Position numbers and translations under genes: made by a program. The notes under the pieces were generated by a model that made no database searches, had not been told where the DNA came from, and was given only the letters and a program-made list of their open reading frames with translations. Positions 16,902 through 24,514 of a stretch of DNA of 64,000 bases are shown here, in pieces; within the stretch, counting starts at the first letter, position 1; each line of letters opens with the position of its first letter. This DNA comes from JAFGLZ01 sp964390905. Its GTDB lineage: Bacteria; Planctomycetota; Phycisphaerae; UBA1845; JAFGLZ01. The stretch lies in contig CAYMLO010000022.1 of assembly GCA_964390905.1 (NCBI GenBank), forward strand, positions 1 through 64,000, read 5' to 3'.

Positions 16902-17909
16902 CTAGCGGAGTCCCTCGACGATCCGCTCGATGAGGTCCTCGTCGATCTCGACCGTATCCAAGACGCTGTAGAAAGTCTCACGCGGATTCTCCCGACGGAA
17001 GTCGTTGAGCGTTCGCAGCGTCTCGACCAGCTCGTCGCGGGTCATCCCGTTGTTTGCGAGACGGTAGGCCAGTCGACATCGGTCCATCACCCCACGAATG
17101 CCGTCCGGATCGTTGTCCTGGACGACCGACATCGCGTAGATACCGGCACCGACCAGCTCGCCGTGGGGCATGCGCTCTCCGGTTCGGTACTCGTGGTTGT
17201 AGGCGAACAGGTGCTCGCTGCCTTCCTCAGGCCGGGAGCCGCCGAACGCCACGCAGAGGCGGACCTCCTGGCAGTACTCGTCGATAATGGCGTCGATACC
17301 GGCCTCGCTGACCTGGCCGATCTCGTCGGCGGCGGCGATGACCCGGCGCAGACAGGCGCCGGCCTGCTCGGCGATGCCCTCGTCGTAGCGCGACTCGCCC
17401 GCGTCGGCCGCCAGCCGCCAGTCGTGCAAGGCGGTGTGGATGCTCAGCAGATCGCCGCAGCCGGCCCGGTTGAGCCGTCCGGGTGCTTGCTGGATCAGCT
17501 CATAGTCAACGGCCACCACGTCGGCCCAGATCTGCCCGATGTAGCGGACCCGGCCCTCGACGCGAACGCCAACCGCGTCGGTAAGGGGGGCGTCGACGCT
17601 CACGATCGTCGGCACTTGAACGAGCCGGCAGTCTCGCTTCATGGCCACGAACTTGGCGGTGTCGGCCGACGAGCCGCCACCGATGCCGTAGACCACGTCG
17701 CAGTCCGGCAGGTCGCGCTCGAGCGCCTCGAGCGTCTCGGTCGCCATGTCGGTGACCATACAGAGCCGCATCGGCTCGAAGTCGACCTGCTTGCGAACCA
17801 GCTCCCAGGGCTCGGGCATGGTACAGACCATGCCGTCGCCCTCACGCTCGATCAGGTCGGTGAGGATTCGCCGCCCACGCAGAATCTCGGGCTTCTGGTA
17901 GGTCTGCAT
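16902..17909 (-). CDS. Iron-containing alcohol dehydrogenase family protein (G1PDH/glycerol dehydrogenase-like)
   Basis: 335 residues from ATG 17909; a TTG three codons upstream is possible. The NAD-binding motif GIGGGSSADTAKFVA and the metal-binding histidines in EGSEHLFAYN and RMPHGELVGAG place it in the Fe-ADH/dehydroquinate synthase-like superfamily, nearest to the sn-glycerol-1-phosphate dehydrogenase and AraM branch (VPTIVSVDAPLTDAVGVR resembles the conserved substrate loop). The reaction could be reduction of dihydroxyacetone phosphate or another polyol phosphate. Its neighbours are two aminotransferases and a transketolase half, which argues for a sugar or cyclitol pathway. The exact substrate is not resolvable by eye. 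Confidence 0.75.
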   Translation of the reverse strand: MQTYQKPEILRGRRILTDLIEREGDGMVCTMPEPWELVRKQVDFEPMRLCMVTDMATETLEALERDLPDCDVVYGIGGGSSADTAKFVAMKRDCRLVQVPTIVSVDAPLTDAVGVRVEGRVRYIGQIWADVVAVDYELIQQAPGRLNRAGCGDLLSIHTALHDWRLAADAGESRYDEGIAEQAGACLRRVIAAADEIGQVSEAGIDAIIDEYCQEVRLCVAFGGSRPEEGSEHLFAYNHEYRTGERMPHGELVGAGIYAMSVVQDNDPDGIRGVMDRCRLAYRLANNGMTRDELVETLRTLNDFRRENPRETFYSVLDTVEIDEDLIERIVEGLR

Positions 17910-18063
17910 CGTCGGCAAGGTATCGACACGGTCCGCCGCTCGTCAAGACGACGACCGCCCCGTTCCGGCCCGCCAAAGAAGCAAGGACCGATAATAACCG
18001 TCCCGGTTGATCGGCCCGGACACCGATTCGACTGGGCCTTAACCCGCGGACCCCCATCTGACG

Positions 18064-18342
18064 ATGATCAAGACGGCTGATTTGCCGAAGGACTCGGCCG
18101 TGACTGGCATCATGTTCGCATGCATCCTGACCATTGCCGTGGGCTGCTACATGTTCCTGTACCTCGCCGGCAAGCAGAACGAGATCGAGGAGAAGGACCG
18201 CGAGATCCGATGGCGGTCGGAGCGACTCGAGGCGTATCGCCAAGCCCAGGCAAGACAAAGCACGCCAACCGTCATGCTCAATGGCGTACAGAACGCCACC
18301 CCACCAGCACCCCCCGCCGGCGAGTCCGAAGCGCCGACATAG
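18064..18342 (+). CDS. Small single-pass membrane protein with coiled coil
   Basis: 92 residues, lying alone on the plus strand between two minus-strand genes. One hydrophobic helix (about residues 14-35, GIMFACILTIAVGCYMFLYL) is followed by a charged heptad-like segment (KQNEIEEKDREIRWRSERLE) and a Pro/Ala-rich tail. No family is recognised. There is no clear ribosome site before the ATG, which keeps confidence moderate, but the clean membrane helix plus amphipathic segment is unlike a shadow frame. The pattern resembles small FtsB/FtsL-like or stress-linked membrane proteins, without sequence evidence for either. Confidence 0.5.
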   Translation: MIKTADLPKDSAVTGIMFACILTIAVGCYMFLYLAGKQNEIEEKDREIRWRSERLEAYRQAQARQSTPTVMLNGVQNATPPAPPAGESEAPT

Positions 18343-18363
18343 AACGTCCAAGCGGGTGGTTCA

Positions 18364-19206
18364 TCACGCCCTGTCGTAAGCGCGGTCGAGTGCGGCCAGG
18401 GCCTCCTCCAGCCGGGCGCTGTCCAGGCCCCCGTAGTGCCACTCCGGTCGGTCTTCCATGAAGTCAACGCCTTTGCCCTTGACCGTGCGGCAGATGATGA
18501 TCGAGGGGCGCTCCGTTTCGGCGTGGGCGTTTTCGACGGCCTGGCAGATCTCTCGCATGTCATGGCCGTCGATCTCCTGGGTGTACCAGCCGAACGCCTC
18601 CCAACGTTTGGCGAGCGGCTCGAGGGTCATGATGTCTTCGGTGGCCCCGTCGATCATCAGCATGTTGCGGTCGAGCAGCACCGTCAGGTTGGTCACCTTG
18701 AATTGGTTGCCCGACATCGCGCCTTCCCAGATCGTGCCCTCGCACTGTTCCCCATCGCCACAGACGCAGTACGTGTGCCACGACTTGCCCTGGAGCCGCG
18801 CGCCGATGGCCATGCCCAGCGCGATCCCCAGCCCGTGGCCGAGCGAGCCCGTCGAGGCGTCCACCCCGGGCACCTTCAAGGTGTCCAAGTGCATGCCGAA
18901 CGCCGAGCCGGTCTTGTTGAACGTCTTGAGCAGCTCGACGTCGAAGAAGCCCAGCAGACCCAACAGGGCCGCATGGCCCACTCCCCCGTGGCCCTTGCTC
19001 AGCACGAACCGGTCGCGGTCATCCCAGTCCGGACGCTTCGGATCGATCCGCATGTACTTGCCGTAGAGGGCGACCAGGATGTCCGTCTGGCTGAGGGCCC
19101 CGCCGATGTGGCTGCCGCCGGCCCAGCCCGTGACCTGCAGGCTCAGCCGCCGGACCTCCCAGGCCCTGTCCTCCAGCTGCTTGATCTCCTCGTCCGTTAC
19201 GGGCAT
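18364..19206 (-). CDS. Transketolase N-terminal subunit (orphan half)
   Basis: 280 residues, matching the N-terminal (thiamine-diphosphate pyrophosphate-binding) half of transketolase: GWAGGSHIGGALSQTDILVALY, FVLSKGHGGVGHAALLG, GSLGHGLGIALGMAIGARL, and the ThDP motif CGDGEQCEGTIWEGAMSGNQ, cited here in its core GDGEQCEGTIWE. Split transketolases need a separate C-terminal subunit, normally the next gene. No such gene is present anywhere in this window: downstream lie a small plus-strand gene and the Fe-ADH. The partner must be encoded elsewhere or the subunit has another role. Split transketolases often sit in amino-sugar and cyclitol clusters, which fits the two aminotransferases here. Confidence 0.88.
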   Translation of the reverse strand: MPVTDEEIKQLEDRAWEVRRLSLQVTGWAGGSHIGGALSQTDILVALYGKYMRIDPKRPDWDDRDRFVLSKGHGGVGHAALLGLLGFFDVELLKTFNKTGSAFGMHLDTLKVPGVDASTGSLGHGLGIALGMAIGARLQGKSWHTYCVCGDGEQCEGTIWEGAMSGNQFKVTNLTVLLDRNMLMIDGATEDIMTLEPLAKRWEAFGWYTQEIDGHDMREICQAVENAHAETERPSIIICRTVKGKGVDFMEDRPEWHYGGLDSARLEEALAALDRAYDRA

Positions 19207-19258
19207 GGATCATTCCCTCTGCCTGTTGAACGCGATGCGGTCCGCGCCCCGTCAGCAC

Positions 19259-19276
19259 CGCGACCGTCAGGGAGCG
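19259..19276. repeat. Copy of the CGCGACCGTCAGGGAGCG intergenic repeat
   Basis: The 18-mer cgcgaccgtcagggagcg in the 101-bp gap between the aminotransferase and transketolase genes. The same word (reverse complement) is the core of the inverted repeat at 56021-56200, so it belongs to a dispersed short repeat family. No stem is formed by this single copy. Confidence 0.6.
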
Positions 19277-19307
19277 ACCTATCTGTCCTGAGTTTGTGCG
19301 TCGGATC

Positions 19308-20579
19308 CTACGAGCCGAACTGCTCGGCCACAACACGGAACGCCGCGTCGGCGACGTCGAGCGTCTGGGTCACGTCCTCCTCGGTATGCGCCGTGGAGAC
19401 GAACAGGTTGTGATGCGGGTGTACGAACACGCCCCGACGCCCCATCTCTGCACACCACACCTGACTGCGATACAGGTCGTCGTCGTTGGTGAACCGGACG
19501 AACGGCATGGCCGGATGTCCGCTGCACGTCAGCTGCAATCCGTGCGACGCCGCCCCATCCGTCAGGCCGTCACAGAGTTTCTGACCGAGCTCGAACATCC
19601 GGGCAATCCCGTCGCAGGCCTCCAGCTCGTCCAGCGTCGCGATCGCCGCCGCCATCGGCACGGCGCTGAACCAGTAGCTGCCCGCCAGGAACACCTTGCT
19701 GGCCGCCGTCTTGAACTCATCTCGTCCGCCGCAGGCGCTGAGGGGGTACCCGTTGGCGATGGCCTTGCAGTAGGCCGACAGATCCGGTCTGACGCCGAAG
19801 TACTCCCCGCTGCCGCCGATGTGCAACCGGAAACACGTCCGGACGTCGTCGAGGACGAGCACGATGCCCTCGTCGTCGCACAGCTTCCGCACGCCCACCC
19901 AGAATCCCTCGGCCGGCAGCTCATTGTCCCACCAGTTGGGGAAGTGGTAGGGCGTCAGGATGACCGCTGCAATCTCGCCGCGATGCCGCTCGACGAGCTT
20001 CTCCAGACCGGTCAGGTCGTTCCATCGAAACGTCAAGATGTCCTGCCGGTCGCCCAGCGTCAGGCCTGCATGGCCCGGGGTGCACCAGGCATCCTTGCCG
20101 TGATAGGCGCCCTGAGCCATGATGACTTTGTTCTTGCCCGTGTGGGCCCGGGCCACCTGAAGCGCCCAGGTCGTCATGTCCGACCCGTTCTTGGCGAAGA
20201 GGAACCAGTCGGCGAAGGGCGTGATCTCGACCAGGCGCTCGGCCAGCTCGACCATTACCTCGCTGGGGGCGCTCAGGCAGTTGCCCTGCTCCCGCTGCTT
20301 GGCGGCCGCTTCCTCGACCTTCGGATGGTTGTGGCCCAGCAGCATCGGGCCGTAGGAGCAGATCCAGTCGATGTATTCGTTGCCGTCAATGTCCCATGTC
20401 CGGCTGCCCTGCCCGCGGGCGAAGTAGTACGGCGTGGCGCCGGGCGTCCGAAGTGCGGGCGAGTGATGGCCGTAGATCCCGCACGGGATCACCTGGGTCG
20501 CCCGCTCGAACAGCTCGACCGACCGGTCGAACTTGCACAAGGCCGCTTCTTGCTGCTGTTCGGTCTTGACATCCGCCAT
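19308..20579 (-). CDS. Class III PLP aminotransferase, glutamate-1-semialdehyde aminomutase-like
   Basis: 423 residues. Class III features: WDIDGNEYIDWICSYGPMLLGHNHP, the cofactor loop FAKNGSDMTTWALQVARA, VLVLDDVRTCFRLHIGG and the Schiff-base lysine in AYCKAIANGYPLSA. It resembles GSA aminomutase (HemL) paralogs but lies outside any tetrapyrrole context. Such paralogs are known as sugar or amino-acid aminotransferases in secondary clusters. The D in VLDDVRT replaces the usual E of class III DEV motifs. It is grouped on one strand with a split transketolase half, an Fe-ADH and a DegT aminotransferase. The substrate is inferred only as a keto or aldehyde metabolite. Confidence 0.85.
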   Translation of the reverse strand: MADVKTEQQQEAALCKFDRSVELFERATQVIPCGIYGHHSPALRTPGATPYYFARGQGSRTWDIDGNEYIDWICSYGPMLLGHNHPKVEEAAAKQREQGNCLSAPSEVMVELAERLVEITPFADWFLFAKNGSDMTTWALQVARAHTGKNKVIMAQGAYHGKDAWCTPGHAGLTLGDRQDILTFRWNDLTGLEKLVERHRGEIAAVILTPYHFPNWWDNELPAEGFWVGVRKLCDDEGIVLVLDDVRTCFRLHIGGSGEYFGVRPDLSAYCKAIANGYPLSACGGRDEFKTAASKVFLAGSYWFSAVPMAAAIATLDELEACDGIARMFELGQKLCDGLTDGAASHGLQLTCSGHPAMPFVRFTNDDDLYRSQVWCAEMGRRGVFVHPHHNLFVSTAHTEEDVTQTLDVADAAFRVVAEQFGS

Positions 20580-20633
20580 AATCGTGCCCTCCCCGATAGC
20601 AGGGCGGTTCGTTCCGCCCCGGCGTAGGATCGC

Positions 20634-21395
20634 TCATTTCAGGTACGGCTTGAGGTACTCCAGCATCGCGTTGAGCTGATCTGCCAGCGGCAGGAATCCG
20701 GTAATGACCACGTCGCCCCGGCCCAGGGCGGCGAATGCATCCATCCGCCCGTTCAGCAGGTCGTTGCAGACCTGCAGGTCACGGAAATGCATCTTGACGT
20801 TGGGGGCGTCGGCCGGCCCCTTGCCGGCCGTGAATCTCCCGTCGCGGTGCGTCAGGTGGACGCAGGGGCCGTCGGGCAGGATCTTGAACTCCGCCGTGCC
20901 GTTCGGCGTGTGGGAGGCCAGGTCCGACACCGCAGGATCCAGCTCGGCCAACTCCGCCAGTCCATAGATGGCCGTGTACAGCATGCACTGCGTTACGAAC
21001 GCGAAAACCCGCTCGTCGGCGAGCACGTCGTCCGATGCGCGCAGGTAGTGCTCCAGCCGATCCGTCAGTTTGCCAAACTCGTTGGACATGAACCCCAATC
21101 GCGTGAACCCCTTGACGGGGACGGGATTGGCCTTGCCGTCGAACATCGCGTTGAGGTGCTGGGGCGATTTGAACCAGAGCTTCACGTCGGCCCGATCGGC
21201 GGGCCCTCGCCCGACGCGGCACTGCCCGTTGTGGATCGAGACATAGCCCCGGGGGCCTTGGCGGACGGAGAACTCCACCGTGACCCCCCACGACCCGACC
21301 AGCTGAGTCATCTCGGGATCGAACGCGACGAGTTCCTCCAGATTGGGCAGAACGGCGTGGAGGTTCAGGTGCGCCTTGACCAGATCGTCTTGCAT
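20634..21395 (-). CDS. Tandem SCP2-domain protein
   Basis: 253 residues from ATG 21395, which has GGAGG seven bases upstream; a longer frame to 21485 would begin upstream of the promoter predicted at 21481-21510 and is rejected. The protein holds two related sterol-carrier-protein-2-like domains: the first around YVSIHNGQCRVGRGPADRADVKLWF with GFTRLGFMSNEFGKLTDRLE, the second around VHLTHRDGRFTAGKGPADAPNVKMHF with GFLPLADQLNAMLEYLKPYL (shortened motifs GRGPADRADVKLWF and GKGPADAPNVKMHF mark the pair). SCP2 folds bind hydrophobic ligands. It is probably the first gene of the minus-strand aminotransferase block. Ligand and role are unknown. Confidence 0.75.
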   Translation of the reverse strand: MQDDLVKAHLNLHAVLPNLEELVAFDPEMTQLVGSWGVTVEFSVRQGPRGYVSIHNGQCRVGRGPADRADVKLWFKSPQHLNAMFDGKANPVPVKGFTRLGFMSNEFGKLTDRLEHYLRASDDVLADERVFAFVTQCMLYTAIYGLAELAELDPAVSDLASHTPNGTAEFKILPDGPCVHLTHRDGRFTAGKGPADAPNVKMHFRDLQVCNDLLNGRMDAFAALGRGDVVITGFLPLADQLNAMLEYLKPYLK

Positions 21396-21480
21396 GGACG
21401 CCTCCACGATGCTGTGACGTGACCGCAGGACCAGCCGGGCCATCGCTCCCATGAAGACCACGGCTCTCCCCGCTTCTGGC

Positions 21481-21510
21481 AGCATAATGGACGCCCCGCC
21501 GACAGGTCAA
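21481..21510 (-). promoter_or_regulatory. Sigma-70 type promoter of the SCP2 gene
   Basis: On the minus strand, TTGACC (21510-21505) is followed after 18 bp by TATGCT (21486-21481). Transcription would start near 21474, about 80 bases before the SCP2 start codon. It is divergent from the leu leader promoter; the 95-bp palindromic repeat lies between the two -35 boxes. Confidence 0.55.
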
Positions 21511-21540
21511 CACGCGGCGGCGGGGCAGCCCGGCTTTGGG

Positions 21541-21635
21541 CCTGGCTCAAAAAGGGGACTGGCTTCGAGCCGGAGACGCACAGTCCTTCGTGGAGAAACC
21601 AAACGATGGCGTGCCTGTCCCCTTTTTGAACCAGG
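21541..21635. repeat. 95-bp palindrome-ended repeat, copy 1 (AAAAAGGGGAC family)
   Basis: The ends are imperfect inverted repeats: cctggctcaaaaaggggac (21541-21559) and gtccccttttTgaaccagg (21617-21635). The interior (tggcttcgagccggagacgc and onward) is homologous to the reverse complement of the copy at 54270-54367, so it is one element type in two orientations, not a chance hairpin. There is no coding capacity. Ends of the form AAAAAGGGGAC are, from memory, typical of REP-like elements mobilised by REP-associated tyrosine (Y1) transposases; no such transposase is in the window. It sits between two divergent promoters. Confidence 0.8.
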
Positions 21636-21648
21636 CTCGGTTTTGGTA

Positions 21649-21677
21649 TTGACGCATTGCGACCTTGCCGATATATT
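21649..21677 (+). promoter_or_regulatory. Sigma-70 promoter of the leu leader and leuA
   Basis: TTGACG (21649-21654), 17-bp spacer, TATATT (21672-21677): near-consensus spacing and boxes. A start near 21684 would give a 24-base 5' end before the leader peptide ATG at 21708, with AAGGAG at 21691-21696 as ribosome site. It lies 14 bp downstream of the 95-bp repeat. Confidence 0.75.
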
Positions 21678-21707
21678 CCAGGAGTAGTCGAAGGAGCCCC
21701 AGCGCGC

Positions 21708-21800
21708 ATGACAGGCAAGGAGCATCACGCCAGACGCAGCTTGTACCTGAGCCTATTGCTCGGTCTGCTGCTGGCGTTGCGCCTTGACGTCAGCGCGTAG
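21708..21800 (+). CDS. leuL: Leucine-rich leader peptide controlling leuA
   Basis: 30 codons, ATG 21708, stop TAG 21798-21800, ribosome site AAGGAG 11 bases upstream. Residues 12-26 read LYLSLLLGLLLALRL: ten leucines in fifteen positions, using five of the six leucine codons. A short leucine-rich frame behind a promoter and in front of a terminator hairpin and leuA is the hallmark of transcription attenuation (leuL in enterobacteria). The ribosome acts as sensor: with scarce Leu-tRNA it stalls in the run, leaving the bases around the leader stop codon free to pair downstream. The peptide itself probably has no function. Homology to known leuL is by design only, not by sequence. Confidence 0.8.
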   Translation: MTGKEHHARRSLYLSLLLGLLLALRLDVSA

Positions 21801-21853
21801 GGCCCTGACACGATCGCGAAAGCACCGAACGGAGTCATCAACGAGCCCTACGC
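21795..21853 (+). promoter_or_regulatory. leuA antiterminator pairing (regions 2 and 3)
   Basis: GCGTAGGGC (21795-21803, spanning the leader stop codon) is perfectly complementary over 9 bp to GCCCTACGC (21845-21853), which is the 5' arm of the terminator. The two structures are mutually exclusive. A ribosome at the leader stop covers 21795-21803 and allows termination; a ribosome stalled in the leucine run leaves it free and favours read-through. Confidence 0.7.
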
Positions 21854-21878
21854 AGCGATGCGAGGGCTCTTGTTTTTT
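21843..21878 (+). terminator. leuA attenuator (intrinsic terminator)
   Basis: Stem GAGCCCT (21843-21849) / AGGGCTC (21863-21869), one bulged A (21850), then CGCA/TGCG closed by a GCGA (GNRA) tetraloop, followed by TTGTTTTTT (21870-21878). This is a strong Rho-independent terminator placed between the leader peptide and leuA. Confidence 0.85.
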
Positions 21879-22080
21879 GGACGACGGCCATGACGATACG
21901 TCGCTCGAGGATGACCAGACTGTTACTGCCCGGGGCCGGGCGGCGCACGTGCGCGGTCCGGCCCGAAGCCCCTTCTGCCGCGGCCTGACATCCGGGCCAG
22001 GTGCCGCGGCCAGGGCAAGGCGGCCCGGACTCCTCATCAAGCGGCAACCATCCGCACCCAAGGTGCTGCGGAGCACAAAC

Positions 22081-23670
22081 ATGACCGACACAAAGAGCAC
22101 GACAGAGGCAAACGCCAGTCAGCAGGATCAGCCCGTTATTCGGATCTTCGACACGACGCTTCGAGACGGCGAGCAGTCGCCGGGTGCGTCGCTGAACCGA
22201 TCGGCCAAGCTCGAGATCGCCCGTCAGCTGGAACGGCTCGGCGTGGACATCATCGAGGCCGGGTTCCCCATCACCAGCAACGACGACTTCGAGGCCGTCA
22301 AGGCCATCAGCGGACAGATCGAAGGGTGCACCGTGGCCGGCCTGGCGCGATGCGTGGACAAGGACATCCGACGCGCCGCTGACGCGGTCCAGCAGGCCGC
22401 TCACCCCCGGATCCACGTCTTCTGCGCCACCAGCAAGATCCATCGGCAATACAAGCTCAAGCGGGCGCGAGAAGAGATCCTCAAGATGAGCGTCGAGGGG
22501 GTCGAGCTGGCCAAGAGCTTCACTGACGACGTCGAATTCAGCCCGGAGGACGCCAGCCGGACGGAGATCGATTTTCTGGCCGAGGTGGTCGAGGCGACCA
22601 TCGGCGCCGGCGCTACGACGGTGAACATCCCCGACACGGTGGGCTACACGACGCCCGACCGGTTCCGGGAGATCATCACGCAACTGCGCCAGCGCGTCGC
22701 TGACATCGACCGCGCGGTAATCAGCATTCACTGCCACAACGACCTGGGGCTTGCGGTGGCGAATTCTCTGGCGGCCGTCCAGGCCGGTGCCCGGCAGATC
22801 GAGTGCACGATCAACGGCATTGGCGAGCGGGCCGGCAACTGCTCGCTGGAGGAGGTCGTGATGGCCCTGAAGGTCCGCAACGATCACTTCCGTGCGACGA
22901 CGCGGATCGACACGCGACGGATCTACCCCACGTCGCGGATGGTGGCCAGCCTGACGGGCATCCAGGTGCAGCGTAACAAGGCCATCGTGGGGCTCAACGC
23001 CTTTGCCCACGAGGCGGGCATCCATCAGCACGGCGTGCTGGAGCATGCCGCCACGTACGAGATCATGAGGCCCGAGGACGTCGGTCTGGCCGCCAACGAG
23101 CTCGTGCTCGGCAAGCACTCGGGACGCCACGCGTTCCGGGACCGCCTCGAGCAGCTCGGTCACAGACTCACCGATGAGCAGATCGACAAGACGTTCGCGC
23201 AGTTCAAGGACCTGGCCGACAAGAAGAAAGAGGTCTTCGACGAAGACCTCGAGGCCCTCGTCGAGGAGGCGATCAGCGACGTGCCCGCCACCTGGGCGCT
23301 GGAGACGGTCCAGACGACGGCGGGCGGTGGGGTCATCGCGACGGCTACCGTCTGCCTGCGCAACGTCGCCGAAGACCGCGTCATCCAGGACGCCGCCACG
23401 GGCGATGGGCCGGTCGACGCGATGTATTCGGTGGTCCAGAGGATTACCGGCGTTCGCGTCAAGCTGAGGGAGTATCAGCTCCGGGCGATCACCGCTGGCA
23501 AGGAGGCCCAGGGCGAGGTCACGCTGAAGATCGAGCAGAACGGTCAGACCGTTCGCGGCCGGGCCCACTCCGTGGACATCGTCGAGGCCTCCGCCAAAGC
23601 CTACGTCAATGCCATCAATGCGCTGATTGCCCTGGGCGCTGTATCGGAGGAGAAGACCGAGGGGGTGTGA
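22081..23670 (+). CDS. leuA: 2-isopropylmalate synthase
   Basis: 529 residues from ATG 22081 (CGGAG eight bases upstream); the frame is open further upstream, across the attenuator, but without function. It catalyses the first committed step of leucine synthesis, condensing acetyl-CoA with 2-oxoisovalerate. Diagnostic motifs: DTTLRDGEQSPGASLN, HCHNDLGLAVANSLAA, the INGIGERAGN loop, and HEAGIHQHGVLEH. The C-terminal LeuA regulatory domain (about 390-529, TTAGGGVIATATVCLRN and onward) binds leucine for feedback inhibition. Enzyme-level inhibition is therefore combined with transcriptional attenuation by the leader at 21708-21878. About 200 bases separate the attenuator from the start codon; nothing further is recognisable in them. 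Confidence 0.95.
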   Translation: MTDTKSTTEANASQQDQPVIRIFDTTLRDGEQSPGASLNRSAKLEIARQLERLGVDIIEAGFPITSNDDFEAVKAISGQIEGCTVAGLARCVDKDIRRAADAVQQAAHPRIHVFCATSKIHRQYKLKRAREEILKMSVEGVELAKSFTDDVEFSPEDASRTEIDFLAEVVEATIGAGATTVNIPDTVGYTTPDRFREIITQLRQRVADIDRAVISIHCHNDLGLAVANSLAAVQAGARQIECTINGIGERAGNCSLEEVVMALKVRNDHFRATTRIDTRRIYPTSRMVASLTGIQVQRNKAIVGLNAFAHEAGIHQHGVLEHAATYEIMRPEDVGLAANELVLGKHSGRHAFRDRLEQLGHRLTDEQIDKTFAQFKDLADKKKEVFDEDLEALVEEAISDVPATWALETVQTTAGGGVIATATVCLRNVAEDRVIQDAATGDGPVDAMYSVVQRITGVRVKLREYQLRAITAGKEAQGEVTLKIEQNGQTVRGRAHSVDIVEASAKAYVNAINALIALGAVSEEKTEGV

Positions 23671-23779
23671 TTGCCGCGCCAAGGGTGATAGGATTCGATC
23701 CCCGGCGGCTGGGGCGAGGGGTCCCCCACGCGTGTCAACGAAGGATACCGCTGCGCGGCCCGCTGCGTTTGGAGATCTG

Positions 23780-24514
23780 ATGCCGATCCGCGCGATAACG
23801 TTCGACTTCTGGGGCACGCTCTACGATGAGGTGGGCGATTCGTCCGACAGACGGGAGCGGCTGCGATACCAGTACGCCTGCATGTTCTTCCGGATGATGG
23901 GTGTTGAGCTGGACGAAGCGAAGCTCGAGCGGGTGATGGGCGAGGCCCCCCATTACGCCGAACGGCTGTGGCGCGAGCAGCATCGAACGATGAGCCGGGA
24001 TGAGCTTGGCCAATACGTTGCCGAGCAGATGGGCTACAGTCTGGAGGACGCATCGGCCGACGCCTTGGGCGAAGCGCTGGCCATGGCTGGCGCGCGCGTG
24101 CCGCCCGTGTTGAAGGTCGGCGCCAACGGCGTCCTGGAGGACCTCGGCGGACGGTACAAGCTTGCCGTCATCAGCGACACGGGCCTGTCGCTCGGGTGCG
24201 CGCTTCGCGAGGTGATGCGGGCCGACCAGGTGCTCGACTACTTCGATCACCTGACCTTCAGCGACGAGACCACCACCACCAAGCCCCAGCCCCGCCAGTT
24301 CCTGTACACCTGCTTCATGCTGCAGGTGCCGCCGGACCAGACCGTCCACGTCGGCGATCTGGAGGAGACCGACATCGCGGGGGCCCGCGAGGCGGGGCTG
24401 CGATCGGTGTTGGTTACCAACGGGCGCGACGTGGATAAGACGGCCGCGGACGCCTCGATCAGGACACTGGAGGAGCTGACGGGCGTCCTGAGACGCTGGG
24501 AGGAGGCGGCATGA
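23780..24514 (+). CDS. HAD superfamily hydrolase
   Basis: 244 residues; ATG 23780 with GGAG five bases upstream, rejecting a longer frame. HAD motifs are in order: nucleophile motif ITFDFWGTLYDE (DxWGT, with W in place of the common D/N-G-T context), VISDTG as motif II, KPQPRQF with the motif III lysine, and HVGDLEETDIAGAREAG as motif IV with two acidic residues. A helical cap lies between motifs I and II (about 25-110). It is probably a phosphatase of a small phosphorylated metabolite. It lies 109 bp after leuA and its stop overlaps the aroD-aroE fusion by 4 bp, so it may act in shikimate- or leucine-linked metabolism. The substrate is unknown. Confidence 0.85.
   Translation: MPIRAITFDFWGTLYDEVGDSSDRRERLRYQYACMFFRMMGVELDEAKLERVMGEAPHYAERLWREQHRTMSRDELGQYVAEQMGYSLEDASADALGEALAMAGARVPPVLKVGANGVLEDLGGRYKLAVISDTGLSLGCALREVMRADQVLDYFDHLTFSDETTTTKPQPRQFLYTCFMLQVPPDQTVHVGDLEETDIAGAREAGLRSVLVTNGRDVDKTAADASIRTLEELTGVLRRWEEAA

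Noticed and set aside
21890..21988. Second short frame (MTIRRSRMTRLLLPGAG...) as another leader peptide before leuA
   Set aside because: Only three leucines together, no terminator after it and no good ribosome site; it lies beyond the attenuator.
21838..23817. Long minus-strand open frame (659 codons) opposite leuA
   Set aside because: Antisense shadow of leuA without domain features.
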